64,000 nt of DNA from Hahella sp050299855 (GCA_050299855.1 JBNKWQ010000053.1:62001-126000), one strand, 5' to 3'. Positions 1 to 9,156 are shown, counted from the stretch's first letter. Notes: generated by a model from the letters alone, not told the origin. A program made the numbers and translations.

Positions 1-211
1 CTACCCCACCGGCCGCTTCAATTTCCCGGCAGACCAGTTGCCCCATATCTTTCAGGTGCACGTGGCCTGGTACGAATTGGGTGAAGCTGTTGACCACAGC
101 AATAATGGGCTTGCTGAAGTCTTCGGTTTTCATACCAGTGGCCCGCCAGAGCGCTCGGGCTCCGGCCATATTACGACCCTGAGTAGTAGTGGCTGAACGG
201 TAGGTCGGCAT
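1..211 (-). CDS. ilvD: Dihydroxy-acid dehydratase, N-terminal fragment
   Basis: This is the first 70 or so codons of dihydroxy-acid dehydratase, the [Fe-S] enzyme that converts 2,3-dihydroxy-isovalerate and its methylvalerate analogue to the 2-keto acids of valine, leucine and isoleucine synthesis. The reading frame starts at an ATG (211-209, minus strand) and runs off the left edge of the window. The visible residues include the family-typical start MPTYRSATTTQGRNMAGARA and the segment IIAVVNSFTQFVPGHVHL, which contains the conserved Asn-Ser near the first cluster ligand region. The remainder, including the other cluster Cys ligands, lies outside the window. It is divergent from the HDOD gene, with 256 bases between them in which I see no clear promoter. 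Confidence 0.93.
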   Translation of the reverse strand, partial: MPTYRSATTTQGRNMAGARALWRATGMKTEDFSKPIIAVVNSFTQFVPGHVHLKDMGQLVCREIEAAGGV

Positions 212-467
212 AATGTGCTCCGTACATCGGGAAGGAAGTTTAATCTGACCCGCAAGAATAGCATTTATGTATACGGCTATAAATGTTTCCCAGTCATCAG
301 GAGGATGGATATGGTAATAATGCGGTTGACGTAGTAGTTTAGAGCATCAGGCAGGGTTTAAATGCTGTGATAAATACCTGCCCACTCCCAGGGAATTGCC
401 TGCTTGCTTGCCGCACTTCGAGTGAGAGGGCCGAAGCGAAACAGAGAATCTTTCAGCTGGAATAAAA

Positions 468-1715
468 ATGGACGACCTAAAACTGAATCTGGATGCACTC
501 AAACACTTTACCCTCCTAGAAAAACTGTCGGATCAGCAATTAATTGTGCTGTCATCGCGGGCCGATTTTCGCACCTATAAGCGAGGCCAGGTAGTGATGG
601 AGTGTGGGAGTCAGGATAGTTTTGATTATTACCTGATTGAAGGTGAGGTCAGCCTTGAAGCGCGGGATGGGCGGATAGCCCATGTGGAAGCGGGTTCTGA
701 GCGGGCAAGGCAGCCAATTGCGCACCTACAACCCAGGCAGTATCAGGTCAAGGTGGTCAAGCCGGCGAAGATGTTGATAGTTGATCAGCCTACTCTGACG
801 CAGATGCTAAAAGATGCCCCTCAAGAGTTTGTGATGAATGAGTCCACGACGGACTTTGAGCAAACCGGTAACCCAGCCTATGGTCTGGTGACCACCTTTT
901 ATCAGGAACTTAATTCCCATCGTTTGTCCTTGCCAAGTCTGCCCGATCTGGCTTTGCGGATACGCACTATGACGGAAAAGAATGATTGTCATATAGGGGA
1001 AGTGGCCAAAGCAATTGTGGGCGACCCATCGATTACGGCGAAGTTGATTCACGCCGCTAATAGTCCCTTATATCGTGGCTTCAAAGAAATAGAGAGCTGT
1101 GATGACGCTATAGTGCGCCTGGGGTTGGATGCGACACGGCAACTGATTACTATTTTCACTCTGCGTGATTTGTTTAAAAGTAAATACGAACTGCTGCAGA
1201 AAAAAATGCAGGACCTCTGGCTTCATTCCATGGAAGTAGGGGCTATCGCCTTTGTGTTGGCGCGGATGACGCCAGGGATGCGCCCGGAGCAGGCTATGCT
1301 GGCCGGGATTCTCCATGATATTGGGGTAGTGCCGGTGATTAAGTATGCTGAAGAACATACGGTATTGCGCAGTCATCAGGATATGTTGGAGGCTATCATT
1401 CCTGAAGTTCGCGAAGAAATAGGCTGTGCGTTGCTGGCTAATTGGGGGTTTCCTGAGGTTTTTATCGAGGCGGCCCGTGAGGCAGAAAATTATTCCTATG
1501 ACTCTGGGGAAGAAAAACCCAACTATGCGGACATTGTCATTGTCGCTCAGGTACATGCTTTTATCGGCAAGCCTGAGCATGCCAATATTCCGCAGATGGA
1601 TCAGATTCCAGCCTTTCATAAGCTGGCGTTGGGTGAATTGTCACCCCAGCGCAGCCTTCAGGTTATGCAAATGGCAAAAGAGGAAATTGAAGGGCTGAAG
1701 GCGATAGTTTACTAG
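468..1715 (+). CDS. Cyclic-nucleotide-binding-like/HDOD domain protein
   Basis: The 415-residue cytoplasmic protein has two parts. Residues about 10-125 look like a cNMP-binding (Crp-type) beta-roll: YKRGQVVMECG, then FDYYLIEGEVSL. Residues about 150-350 form an HDOD domain: LPSLPDLALRIRTM, then IVGDPSITAKLIHAANSP. HDOD proteins are non-catalytic relatives of HD hydrolases used in signalling; this one keeps a His-Asp pair in the ILHDIGVV segment. Whether the N-terminal domain really binds cAMP or c-di-GMP cannot be told, because the usual phosphate-binding Arg segment is not obvious. The gene ends tail-to-tail with the channel gene on the other strand, the two stop codons overlapping by four bases. 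Function is inferred as a signalling or regulatory adaptor. Confidence 0.85.
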   Translation: MDDLKLNLDALKHFTLLEKLSDQQLIVLSSRADFRTYKRGQVVMECGSQDSFDYYLIEGEVSLEARDGRIAHVEAGSERARQPIAHLQPRQYQVKVVKPAKMLIVDQPTLTQMLKDAPQEFVMNESTTDFEQTGNPAYGLVTTFYQELNSHRLSLPSLPDLALRIRTMTEKNDCHIGEVAKAIVGDPSITAKLIHAANSPLYRGFKEIESCDDAIVRLGLDATRQLITIFTLRDLFKSKYELLQKKMQDLWLHSMEVGAIAFVLARMTPGMRPEQAMLAGILHDIGVVPVIKYAEEHTVLRSHQDMLEAIIPEVREEIGCALLANWGFPEVFIEAAREAENYSYDSGEEKPNYADIVIVAQVHAFIGKPEHANIPQMDQIPAFHKLALGELSPQRSLQVMQMAKEEIEGLKAIVY

Positions 1716-2560
1716 TAGTCAGTTGGTTTAATGGGAGGGAGATGATGGCCTTTTTCCAATCGGTGAGGGTCGGTGTTTTTGGCGATTTCTTCGAGTAAGA
1801 TTTTCGTTTCCTTCACCTCCAGTTCCAGGTGATGAATTTTTTTCAGCAACTCCTCAGTCTGATTTTGCTTTTTCTTTTCATCCTCGTTGATAAAAAATGC
1901 GGCAAAGCTTGCCGTCAGGACGGAAATCAGAGCAAGCCCCATCACAATTAAGACAGCACCGAATAAGCGGCCAGCAATACTGACAGGCACTATATCCCCG
2001 TAACCTACGGTAGCTATCGTGACCAGCGCCCACCAGATACCATCCATAGGTGATTCAATCCCCGGGTCAATGCCGGCCATGAGAAAACCAGCCATGATTA
2101 TTACAATGAATCCAAAGGACAAGGTAGTTCCTAGGTTGTGCTTTGACAGGAAGGTTCTAGCTGTTTTGGATATATGCAGAACCAGGCTGAACATCGCAAG
2201 AATGCGGAGCGCCCGCAGTGCTCCTGTGAGTGGGAAATACCACCAGATCAGCGGGAATCCAAAGATGATAATGACCAGATTGATCCAGTTCTGTCTTAAG
2301 TAGGCTATTCGATCATCAACTAGAGTGGCGATGATCGTAGTCTCCGCCAAGAAAAATCCCCATACCAGCCAATCTGTAACACCGATAAGTGTTTCAGTGA
2401 GGTGGTTGCTGGCTTCCAGATACCAGGTAATGATGATCCATAGTGTCACTACCAGCATTGGCCACTCCAGTCTGGCGGCCCATTTTTTTGCCTGGGAGTT
2501 TTCTTTTGGATTTACCCCTGCAAGGCCGATAAATCTACTGATGGATTCGCTGTGATTCAT
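1712..2560 (-). CDS. Potassium-channel-type ion transporter
   Basis: The 282-residue inner-membrane protein belongs to the six-transmembrane voltage-gated-like ion channel superfamily. The selectivity filter is visible as TVGYGD in the pore helix segment WWALVTIATVGYGDIVPVS, around residue 190, followed by the last transmembrane helix. Preceding hydrophobic stretches fit S1-S5, with an Arg-containing S4-like segment (GALRALRILAM). The C-terminus (about residues 235-282) is charged and probably forms a short coiled coil (EELLKKIHHLELEVKETKILLEEIAK), which could help tetramerise the channel. There is no RCK/TrkA-N nucleotide domain. Potassium selectivity is predicted from the GYG filter. It lies tail-to-tail with the cNMP/HDOD gene. 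Confidence 0.88.
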   Translation of the reverse strand: MNHSESISRFIGLAGVNPKENSQAKKWAARLEWPMLVVTLWIIITWYLEASNHLTETLIGVTDWLVWGFFLAETTIIATLVDDRIAYLRQNWINLVIIIFGFPLIWWYFPLTGALRALRILAMFSLVLHISKTARTFLSKHNLGTTLSFGFIVIIMAGFLMAGIDPGIESPMDGIWWALVTIATVGYGDIVPVSIAGRLFGAVLIVMGLALISVLTASFAAFFINEDEKKKQNQTEELLKKIHHLELEVKETKILLEEIAKNTDPHRLEKGHHLPPIKPTDY

Positions 2561-2863
2561 GAAAAGAGTTATCCCATTAAGCTGGTCTTGAATGAAACTG
2601 CAAGTTGGCTAACCACACACTCAGGCTAATTAAGCTGCCTGCGTGAGTAACTTCTTTTAATCTGGTTACGCAAGGCTTCAGCTTGTTTGGTGTGAGGGCT
2701 AACCATACTACTTAGTACTCACTTTGCTAACTTCTGCGTGCTTTTGTGTTCTTATAGCATAGAAGAAAACCAATACTGATCGGACTTATCTACAGTTCCC
2801 GATACTTGCCCATTCAAACATTGGACGTCTAATATCAAGAAAAGTGACCACAAGGATGAATGC
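2561..2863. other. Intergenic region between channel and LON-domain genes
   Basis: This 303-base divergent gap must hold the promoters of the channel gene (leftward) and the LON-domain gene (rightward). I see no open reading frame, tRNA or convincing hairpin in it, and no promoter good enough to name. Confidence 0.6.
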
Positions 2864-3460
2864 ATGGCTAATGAGTCTCAGCTACATCGGGTGCCACTGT
2901 TTCCCTTGAAATCAGTGCTCTGTCCTAAAGGCCGAATGCCGCTACAGATATTTGAGCAGCGCTATTTGCATATGATAACCCGCTGCCTCAAGGAGCAGGT
3001 CGGATTCGTCGTCGTCTTGATCAAAGATGGTGAAGAAGTCGGATCAGATGTCCGCATGTTTGATGTGGGCACCTATGCTCAAGTGGTGGATTTTCAGCAA
3101 CTTCCTAATGGACTATTGGGCATTACTGTGGAGGGGGTGTCAAAGGTCGCCATCAGTCATGTCGGGCGTCAGGATGACGGGCTCTATATTGGGGATATCG
3201 CTCCAGTCAGTAGCGAGGCGGAGCAAAGTGTACCCGATACTTTTTTTGAATTGGCCGAATTGTTAGAGGAACTGCTTCGCCACCCAGTGGTCAGGGTGTT
3301 AGGTATGGATGTCAATTATACCGACGCAAGGGAAGTTGGGTGGCGATTGATAGAGTTACTGCCCCTCGAGGTCCAGGATAAACAGTATCTGCTGACACTG
3401 GATAATCCTTTGTACAGATTGGAGCAGATACGCTATCTCATTCATGCGTTGGCAGAATAA
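2864..3460 (+). CDS. LON N-terminal (substrate-binding) domain protein
   Basis: The 198-residue protein is made up essentially of the LON substrate-binding domain and lacks the AAA+ and Ser-Lys protease modules of Lon itself. The family signature is at the N-terminus: VPLFPLKSVLCPKGRMPLQI followed by FEQRYLHM, then MFDVGTYAQVV and ITVEGVSK. Proteins of this stand-alone type are widespread in gammaproteobacteria and their role is unclear; binding of unfolded protein is inferred from the domain. The start is supported by an AAGGA sequence eight bases before the ATG. It converges with the DedA-PAP2 gene, with 16 bases between the stops. Confidence 0.88.
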   Translation: MANESQLHRVPLFPLKSVLCPKGRMPLQIFEQRYLHMITRCLKEQVGFVVVLIKDGEEVGSDVRMFDVGTYAQVVDFQQLPNGLLGITVEGVSKVAISHVGRQDDGLYIGDIAPVSSEAEQSVPDTFFELAELLEELLRHPVVRVLGMDVNYTDAREVGWRLIELLPLEVQDKQYLLTLDNPLYRLEQIRYLIHALAE

Positions 3461-3476
3461 TTATCGTGAACAGTAA

Positions 3477-4928
3477 TTACTGCGTGTTGAGCCGAAATAA
3501 CGCCAATGCATCCCCAGCCTGGAAGATCAGATAGAGTATTGCAAGCAGTATGAGGCCCAGTGCCAGCACAATAAGCCGCTTGCCCGTGAAGACAGGTTGT
3601 CGGTCACAGGGGCTCTGCATCATCCTGACCAATCCGCAAAGTGTCAGTCCCAGCATGATCCCACCCACAATATCGCTGAACCAGTGGACTTCCAGGTAGA
3701 GCCTGCTGGAAGCGATTAGCAGTACCCAGGCAGCACCAAGACTGTAGATGTACCAGCGTTTATGGGGCAGGGCTTCGCGGGCGATAAAGGTTGTAATCAT
3801 TCCGTAGACAAAGATGGCTCCGCTGGTATGGCCGCTGGGGTAGGCAAATGAATCCGGCAGTACGGCACTATCAGGGCGTTCAATGGCCAGTAATGCCTTT
3901 AACAGGTTCGTCAGGCCGTGGGTGGTCAGGCCACCGATAATGCTGAAGGCCGCCAACGCAATTCTTCGCTGTGCGAGCAGGAGAAGTACAAACCAGCCGA
4001 AAATGAGGTAGAGAAATCCGGGGTCACCTAACAGGGTAATGCTGATGAAAATAATGTCCAGCAAAGGGATGTGCAGGGTAGCCATCTGCCCTGATAGCCA
4101 GTGATTCAAATACCCTACGCTGGGTAGGTAAAGTGTCAGCAGAGTGGTGACACCAAATCCAAGAATGCCCAGTAGGAACAATATGGTAGAGCTGACAGGG
4201 TATTCCTTGTGGTCATGGCGCACGCTATAGGCATTTTTCCACAGTTTTGTCAGTAGCGGAGAATTGACTGCTCGTGCCCGGAGCCAGGAATAAAGTGGTC
4301 CGGCTGGGCGAAGGTGCCAATGCAGTTGAGAAAACAGACCGGATATAGCCAGTATGGTTAACACCAATCCCGCAAGTGCCGGATAGAAGTGTGCGGGCAG
4401 CGGTGTATCTATATCAATAGCGGCACCTACCAGATACCCCGGAAGTATATACCAGGGAGCCCAGCCAACGGCTGACGCCACATTAAAGCTGACAAAACGT
4501 ACCGGAGACATACCGAGGGCGCCAGCTACTAGCGGTAGAAAGCAGCGTAATGGGCCGACAAAGCGGCCAATGACGACGCTTTTACCGCCATGTTCGTGAA
4601 AAAAACGTTCCGCCTGGCGGATCAGCTCCGGGTATCGGGATAGTGGCCATATTGAGCGGGTCTGGGCGCTGTAGCGGCGTCCCAGATAGAAGCTCAGGCC
4701 GTCACCGGCCACAGCTCCAAAAAAGGCGGCTAGCAGTGTGAATGTCAGACTTAGTGCGCCGCTGCCGCTGAGCGCCGCCAGAGCAAACAGAAATATGACA
4801 CCAGGGATAAATAGCCCGATGATGACCAGTGATTCCAGAAAGGCGGTCAGGAAAATGACAATCGCAAGCAGGTCAGGATGCAGGCTTACCCAGCCTACAA
4901 TTTGATCAACGAGGGTATGTAAATCCAA
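3477..4928 (-). CDS. DedA-PAP2 fusion membrane protein
   Basis: This polytopic inner-membrane protein joins a DedA/SNARE-associated domain (about the first 200 residues, with GRFVGPLRCFLPLVAGAL as the typical loop) to a PAP2-type phosphatase domain. All three PAP2 motifs are present: K-x6-RP (KALLAIERP), PSGH (YPSGHTSG) and SR-x5-H-x3-D (SRLYLEVHWFSD). The phosphatase half should dephosphorylate a lipid phosphate such as undecaprenyl-pyrophosphate or phosphatidate; DedA proteins are linked to lipid-carrier recycling, so the fusion makes sense as a flip-and-dephosphorylate unit, which is inference. The start is uncertain: no in-frame ATG precedes the DedA domain. I chose a TTG at 4928; a further upstream TTG at 5039 would overlap the preceding gene by 74 bases. 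Confidence 0.85.
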   Translation of the reverse strand: MDLHTLVDQIVGWVSLHPDLLAIVIFLTAFLESLVIIGLFIPGVIFLFALAALSGSGALSLTFTLLAAFFGAVAGDGLSFYLGRRYSAQTRSIWPLSRYPELIRQAERFFHEHGGKSVVIGRFVGPLRCFLPLVAGALGMSPVRFVSFNVASAVGWAPWYILPGYLVGAAIDIDTPLPAHFYPALAGLVLTILAISGLFSQLHWHLRPAGPLYSWLRARAVNSPLLTKLWKNAYSVRHDHKEYPVSSTILFLLGILGFGVTTLLTLYLPSVGYLNHWLSGQMATLHIPLLDIIFISITLLGDPGFLYLIFGWFVLLLLAQRRIALAAFSIIGGLTTHGLTNLLKALLAIERPDSAVLPDSFAYPSGHTSGAIFVYGMITTFIAREALPHKRWYIYSLGAAWVLLIASSRLYLEVHWFSDIVGGIMLGLTLCGLVRMMQSPCDRQPVFTGKRLIVLALGLILLAILYLIFQAGDALALFRLNTQ

Positions 4929-4965
4929 AGTGTAACTAGTCCGTAGGAATATTAATCGAGGCTCC

Positions 4966-5949
4966 TCAGCTTTTGCTGAGAATGACCTTATTGCGCCCGG
5001 ATTGCTGAGCTTGCTTGAGGGCAGTCTGGGCCCTCTCAATTAACAACTTATCGTCCACTTCACCAGGCTTACGGGTCAGGCAGCCAAGGGAAATGCTCAT
5101 TTTGTCGACAACCGGCCAGGTGTATTCCTCAACATTACGACGCAGGCGCTCAGCAATGACGAGCAATCCCTCTTCCGGAGTGACCGGGAGCAGAATATAA
5201 AAACGACCTTTCTCAGCGTAGTAAATACTGTCCCCAGCCCTTGTTGCATGCAGCAGACGTGCACCAAAGGCGGTGAGGAGCTCATTGGCAAAATTCGGGC
5301 CGTGAACTTCAAGCTGCTGGTCAAAAAAGTCAATGTCCAGCACGATCAGCGATAGCGGGTGGCCAGTGGTTTCGGAGCGTGAAACTTCCTGCTTTAGAGT
5401 AAATTCCAGATGTTTGAGATTGTAAGCGCCCGTAGTGGCATCCTTAATGGAAACTTCTACCAAAAAGCGTGATTTATGGTGATAAAGGTAGGCATACATT
5501 CCCGCCAGACCCACCAGGAGGGAATAGCTGGTGGCGAACCTTAAGGTGTTATAGAAACTGTCATTAATGGAAAGCGCCACACTGCTCAAAACCAGGGTGG
5601 CGATATTGAAAACAAATGCCGTTTTAAGAGGCAGCAACAAGAAGCTGAAAAGTCCAATGCCATACAGCCAGTGACTAATTGCAGTTTGTCCCATTCCCAG
5701 CTGCACAATAATAACTGCCAGCATAAAAGCCAGAACGCACAGGTGTCCTCGGTGAGCATTGATATCGCTGCGTCTGGTCCAGGCATATACCGCGCCAATG
5801 AGCATCAGTGGTGCCAGCAGAATGCTCATGTAGAACAGCTCATACAAACCGTAACGGACGTTTTGTACTGCCATGAACAGCAACAGAAAAGCAGTTGTTA
5901 CATATAGTGCGATGCGGGCGCGGGTCCGCAGGTAGGATTCAGCCAGCAA
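4966..5949 (-). CDS. Membrane protein with degenerate GGDEF domain (second of a pair)
   Basis: The 327-residue protein has about six N-terminal transmembrane helices (residues about 8-155) and a C-terminal GGDEF-type domain. The beginning of the domain is recognisable (DATTGAYN, where active enzymes have DxLTGLxN; LIVLDIDFFD for the first metal-binding Asp strand), but the signature loop reads AEKGR where active diguanylate cyclases have GG(D/E)EF. Catalysis of c-di-GMP synthesis is therefore unlikely, and the inhibitory RxxD site is not evident. The TTG start at 5949 is chosen because GAGGAGG lies six bases upstream, inside the end of the previous gene. The two genes overlap by 11 bases and are probably translationally coupled. 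Role unknown; a sensor or allosteric partner is inferred. Confidence 0.82.
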   Translation of the reverse strand: MLAESYLRTRARIALYVTTAFLLLFMAVQNVRYGLYELFYMSILLAPLMLIGAVYAWTRRSDINAHRGHLCVLAFMLAVIIVQLGMGQTAISHWLYGIGLFSFLLLPLKTAFVFNIATLVLSSVALSINDSFYNTLRFATSYSLLVGLAGMYAYLYHHKSRFLVEVSIKDATTGAYNLKHLEFTLKQEVSRSETTGHPLSLIVLDIDFFDQQLEVHGPNFANELLTAFGARLLHATRAGDSIYYAEKGRFYILLPVTPEEGLLVIAERLRRNVEEYTWPVVDKMSISLGCLTRKPGEVDDKLLIERAQTALKQAQQSGRNKVILSKS

Positions 5950-6940
5950 GTTTGGCCTCCTCAATGGCAATGTCCAAAAAGGCAACGGTATGGTTGCTGC
6001 CTTTCGATCTGGCAACAGTGAGAGCTTTGCGGGCGTTGGCCAGAAGAGTTTCGGCCGTATCCCCCACATTCAGGGTGGATACCCCAGCACTGATAGTCAC
6101 AGTATTCTCGGAATTGCTGAGGGTTTGCTTGGTATTGAGGCGCAGCTGGGCGGCCTTTTTGGTCGCTTCCTTAGAACCGGTATGGGGGAGTACGATAATG
6201 AAATCGACACTTTCATAGCGGTAGTAGCTGTCAAACAGTCTTAAGGTCTCGTGCAGTATTCTGCCCAGTCTGTGCAATAGATGATCTTTCTCTTCACGAT
6301 TGGCGTGATGCAGGGCAGCTGTGTCCAGGCTCAGGGCCAGCACGGAAAGGTCTGTTCCCTCTCGTTCACTGCGTTGTACTTCCTTGTCCAGGTCTTGCAG
6401 CAGATATTCACGTGTGGAGGCCAGGGTCAGGTTGTCAGTGCGTCTTAGCGGCTTCAGCTGTTGTTCCTTGATTTCGCGCAGGTAGACGAACGCCAGGGTC
6501 ATGGCCAGGCTAAGCAGATAGATAAAAAAGATCTGTACTTTTTCCGGCCCCTGATAGTAGCCGATAATGGCGACTGCCAGAGCAATGGAATAGACGGCAG
6601 TGAGAAAGGTGGCCACCTGTATCCGATAGATAAGAAAGGCGATCAGCGGCAGGATGTAGCACCATTGTTCAGCCGTATTCTGGAAGTGAACCAGACTGGC
6701 GAGCGTGGTAATCATCAGAAATCCCACGATGATGTGGGATAGCCAGAGAGGTGCGGGTTGTTCAGCGTTACGGGCGTTGATATGCCAATTGGCGCTGAGT
6801 AGTAAGGCAAAGATGAGGGCAAAACCCAGCATCAGCCATTCTCCGCTGAGCAAAGAGCCCAGCGCCAGGATGCCGGCCACGATAGAGGCCAGTGAATAGG
6901 CTTTGCTGCGAAGTTGGTTATTGAGTTCAACCGGCGTCAT
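5939..6940 (-). CDS. Membrane protein with degenerate GGDEF domain (first of a pair)
   Basis: This 333-residue protein has the same plan as its downstream neighbour: about five or six transmembrane helices in the first 160 residues, then a GGDEF-like domain. The domain opens with TDNLTLASTREYL, has a strand ending LALSLD, and carries YESVDF where GGDEF should be. Both glycines and the catalytic acidic residue are lost, so it is unlikely to make c-di-GMP. Similarity in layout to the next gene suggests an old tandem duplication. The pair reads away from proA, with a 252-base gap holding the divergent control signals. Confidence 0.82.
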   Translation of the reverse strand: MTPVELNNQLRSKAYSLASIVAGILALGSLLSGEWLMLGFALIFALLLSANWHINARNAEQPAPLWLSHIIVGFLMITTLASLVHFQNTAEQWCYILPLIAFLIYRIQVATFLTAVYSIALAVAIIGYYQGPEKVQIFFIYLLSLAMTLAFVYLREIKEQQLKPLRRTDNLTLASTREYLLQDLDKEVQRSEREGTDLSVLALSLDTAALHHANREEKDHLLHRLGRILHETLRLFDSYYRYESVDFIIVLPHTGSKEATKKAAQLRLNTKQTLSNSENTVTISAGVSTLNVGDTAETLLANARKALTVARSKGSNHTVAFLDIAIEEAKLAG

Positions 6941-7192
6941 GCGTATCTCTTGAGGTTCTTCGTTATTGTATTGCCAGCCATTGTTTCTTCTTGTACGACT
7001 CTTGCGTCTGCCTGATGATTACTTATTAAGTCGCTGACAAACTAAGCTAAGTCGTGGACAAGTAAGCAATAGACATGCAGATTCGATTCATTGTTGGCAA
7101 AGAATATAGCCCAGTTCCGGGCTGATTGACGTATAATATGCCGTTTATAGCAGATTAAGAAACACCGAAGCAAAGCAGAGGGCTTTGAATTG

Positions 7193-8449
7193 ATGGATAT
7201 TGAAGCTTATATGCAAGAAGTCGGGCAACAGGCCCGTGTTGCATCAAGATTGATCGCCAAGGCGTCCACCGGCGCTAAAAATACCGCATTACTGGCTATC
7301 GCTGAAGCAATTGAAGCTTCTCGTGAGAACCTGATGCAGGAAAATCAAAAGGATCTGGAAGCAGGGCGCCGGAACGGTCTGGACGCCGCGTTGCTTGACC
7401 GTCTGGAACTGACGCCGGCCCGCATAGATACTATGATTGAAGGCTTAAAGCAGGTCGTAGCGTTGCCGGATCCTGTAGGCGAAATTACCGGTTTAAATTA
7501 CCAGCCTAGCGGTATCCAGGTGGGTAAAATGCGTGTGCCTCTTGGAGTCATCGGCATCATTTATGAAAGCCGTCCTAATGTCACTGTGGAGGCGGCCAGT
7601 CTGTGCCTGAAATCCGGCAATGCCACAGTTTTACGCGGAGGAAGTGAAGCAATTCACTCCAATCAGGCTGTTGCTGCCTGTATTATCCAGGGTCTGGAAA
7701 AAGCTGGTCTTCCCGCCACAGCAGTGCAGGTGGTAAAAACCACCGACCGTGCAGCCGTAGGTAAACTGATTACCATGCCCGAGTATGTGGATGTCATTGT
7801 ACCACGTGGCGGCAAAGGGCTGATTGAGCGTATCAGTACTGAAGCCAAAGTGCCGGTGATCAAACATCTGGATGGCGTCTGTCATGTGTTTATTGACCGT
7901 GATGCCGATATGGAAAAAGCGTTGGCCATTGCCGTCAATGCTAAAACTCAACGGTATGGGACATGTAATACCATGGAAACCCTGTTGATTGATGCTCCCG
8001 TTGCAGAACAGGTCCTGCCCGTTCTGGCCGAGCAGTATCAGGCGAAGGGTGTTGAATTGCGCGGTTGTGAGCGCACTCGTGATATTCTGCCTGCCGCTGT
8101 GGCCGCAACAGAAGACGACTGGTATGCGGAATATCTGGCGCCGGTATTAGCCATACGTGTCGTTGATGACGTAGATGCCGCTATTGATCATATCAATACT
8201 TATAGCTCACAACACACTGACGCTATCGTGACTGAGAATTACACCCGAAGTCGCCAGTTTATTACTGAAGTCGACTCCAGCTCAGTCATGGTAAATGCAT
8301 CAACCCGCTTTGCCGATGGCTTTGAGTATGGCCTCGGTGCGGAAATTGGAATCTCCACCGACAAGATTCATGCCCGCGGACCAGTAGGTCTGGAGGGACT
8401 GACCTCACAGAAATATGTGGTGTTTGGTGAAGGGCAGATTCGTCAGTAA
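7193..8449 (+). CDS. proA: Gamma-glutamyl phosphate reductase
   Basis: ProA reduces L-glutamyl-5-phosphate with NADPH to glutamate-5-semialdehyde, the second step of proline synthesis. The 418-residue length and motifs match the family: VPLGVIGIIYESRPNVT, LRGGSEAI, VPRGGKGL, HLDGVCHVF, and the catalytic Cys in KTQRYGTCNTMETLL. The ATG at 7193 is preferred over the TTG one codon upstream. A TATAAT hexamer at 7132-7137 could be the -10 element, though no good -35 stands at the right distance. It opens the long rightward block with nadD, rsfS and rlmH, as in Pseudomonas relatives. Confidence 0.97.
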   Translation: MDIEAYMQEVGQQARVASRLIAKASTGAKNTALLAIAEAIEASRENLMQENQKDLEAGRRNGLDAALLDRLELTPARIDTMIEGLKQVVALPDPVGEITGLNYQPSGIQVGKMRVPLGVIGIIYESRPNVTVEAASLCLKSGNATVLRGGSEAIHSNQAVAACIIQGLEKAGLPATAVQVVKTTDRAAVGKLITMPEYVDVIVPRGGKGLIERISTEAKVPVIKHLDGVCHVFIDRDADMEKALAIAVNAKTQRYGTCNTMETLLIDAPVAEQVLPVLAEQYQAKGVELRGCERTRDILPAAVAATEDDWYAEYLAPVLAIRVVDDVDAAIDHINTYSSQHTDAIVTENYTRSRQFITEVDSSSVMVNASTRFADGFEYGLGAEIGISTDKIHARGPVGLEGLTSQKYVVFGEGQIRQ

Positions 8450-8502
8450 TTCCGCAGTGTGCTGAGCTTATTCATGTTGTCCCGTCTTCAAGGTGTCCCT
8501 CC

Positions 8503-9156
8503 ATGCCGTCTCCTATAGTCGTCATGGGGGGGACATTCGATCCTGTTCATTATGGCCATCTACGCACGGCGCTCGAGATTGCTCAGCTGCTTGGGCATGG
8601 CAGTGTTGTCCATATGATGCCTTGTGGCGATCCCCGTCATCGTCAGGCTCCTGAGGCTTCAGCGCATCATCGTTATGCCATGCTAGAAACAGCAATATCA
8701 GATGAGCCCCTGCTGCTGGCCAGCCGTCTCGAAGTGGATCGGGAAGGGGCTACCTACACTGTGGATACCCTGGCGGAGTTGCGTCAGGAGGTTGGAGCGC
8801 AACGTCCTATCGTTTTTGTCATGGGGGCTGATGCGTTTCTGACACTGACAAAATGGCATCGATGGGTGGAAATTATCCGGCTAGCTCATATAATGGTCAC
8901 TAATAGGCCTAATTGGTCAAATATTGGACAAGGTGATTTGAACGACCTCTTGCGAAAACACAGCGCAAAGCAACTGAATGAACTTACCGAACTCCCAAGC
9001 GGACGCATAGCTGAGTGTGCACTCACTCAACTTGATATCTCAAGCACACATATCCGCAATCTGTTACAAACTGGAAAATCCCCACGTTTTCTTACCCCTG
9101 ATACGGTACTGGACTACATCCGTTCGCATCAGCTATATGGATGCAGCGGTGTATAG
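8503..9156 (+). CDS. nadD: Nicotinate-nucleotide adenylyltransferase
   Basis: NadD transfers AMP from ATP to nicotinate mononucleotide, giving deamido-NAD in NAD synthesis. The nucleotidyltransferase signature GGTFDPVHYGHL is at residues about 9-20, and the second motif SSTHIRN, which corresponds to ISxTxIR, is near residue 183. The length of 217 residues is normal. It follows proA by 53 bases and precedes rsfS by 40, so co-transcription is likely. Confidence 0.96.
   Translation: MPSPIVVMGGTFDPVHYGHLRTALEIAQLLGHGSVVHMMPCGDPRHRQAPEASAHHRYAMLETAISDEPLLLASRLEVDREGATYTVDTLAELRQEVGAQRPIVFVMGADAFLTLTKWHRWVEIIRLAHIMVTNRPNWSNIGQGDLNDLLRKHSAKQLNELTELPSGRIAECALTQLDISSTHIRNLLQTGKSPRFLTPDTVLDYIRSHQLYGCSGV

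Noticed and set aside
7094..7137. TTGGCA and TATAAT before proA as a sigma-70 promoter
   Set aside because: The two hexamers are 32 bases apart, too far for a functional pair; only the TATAAT is mentioned as a possible -10.
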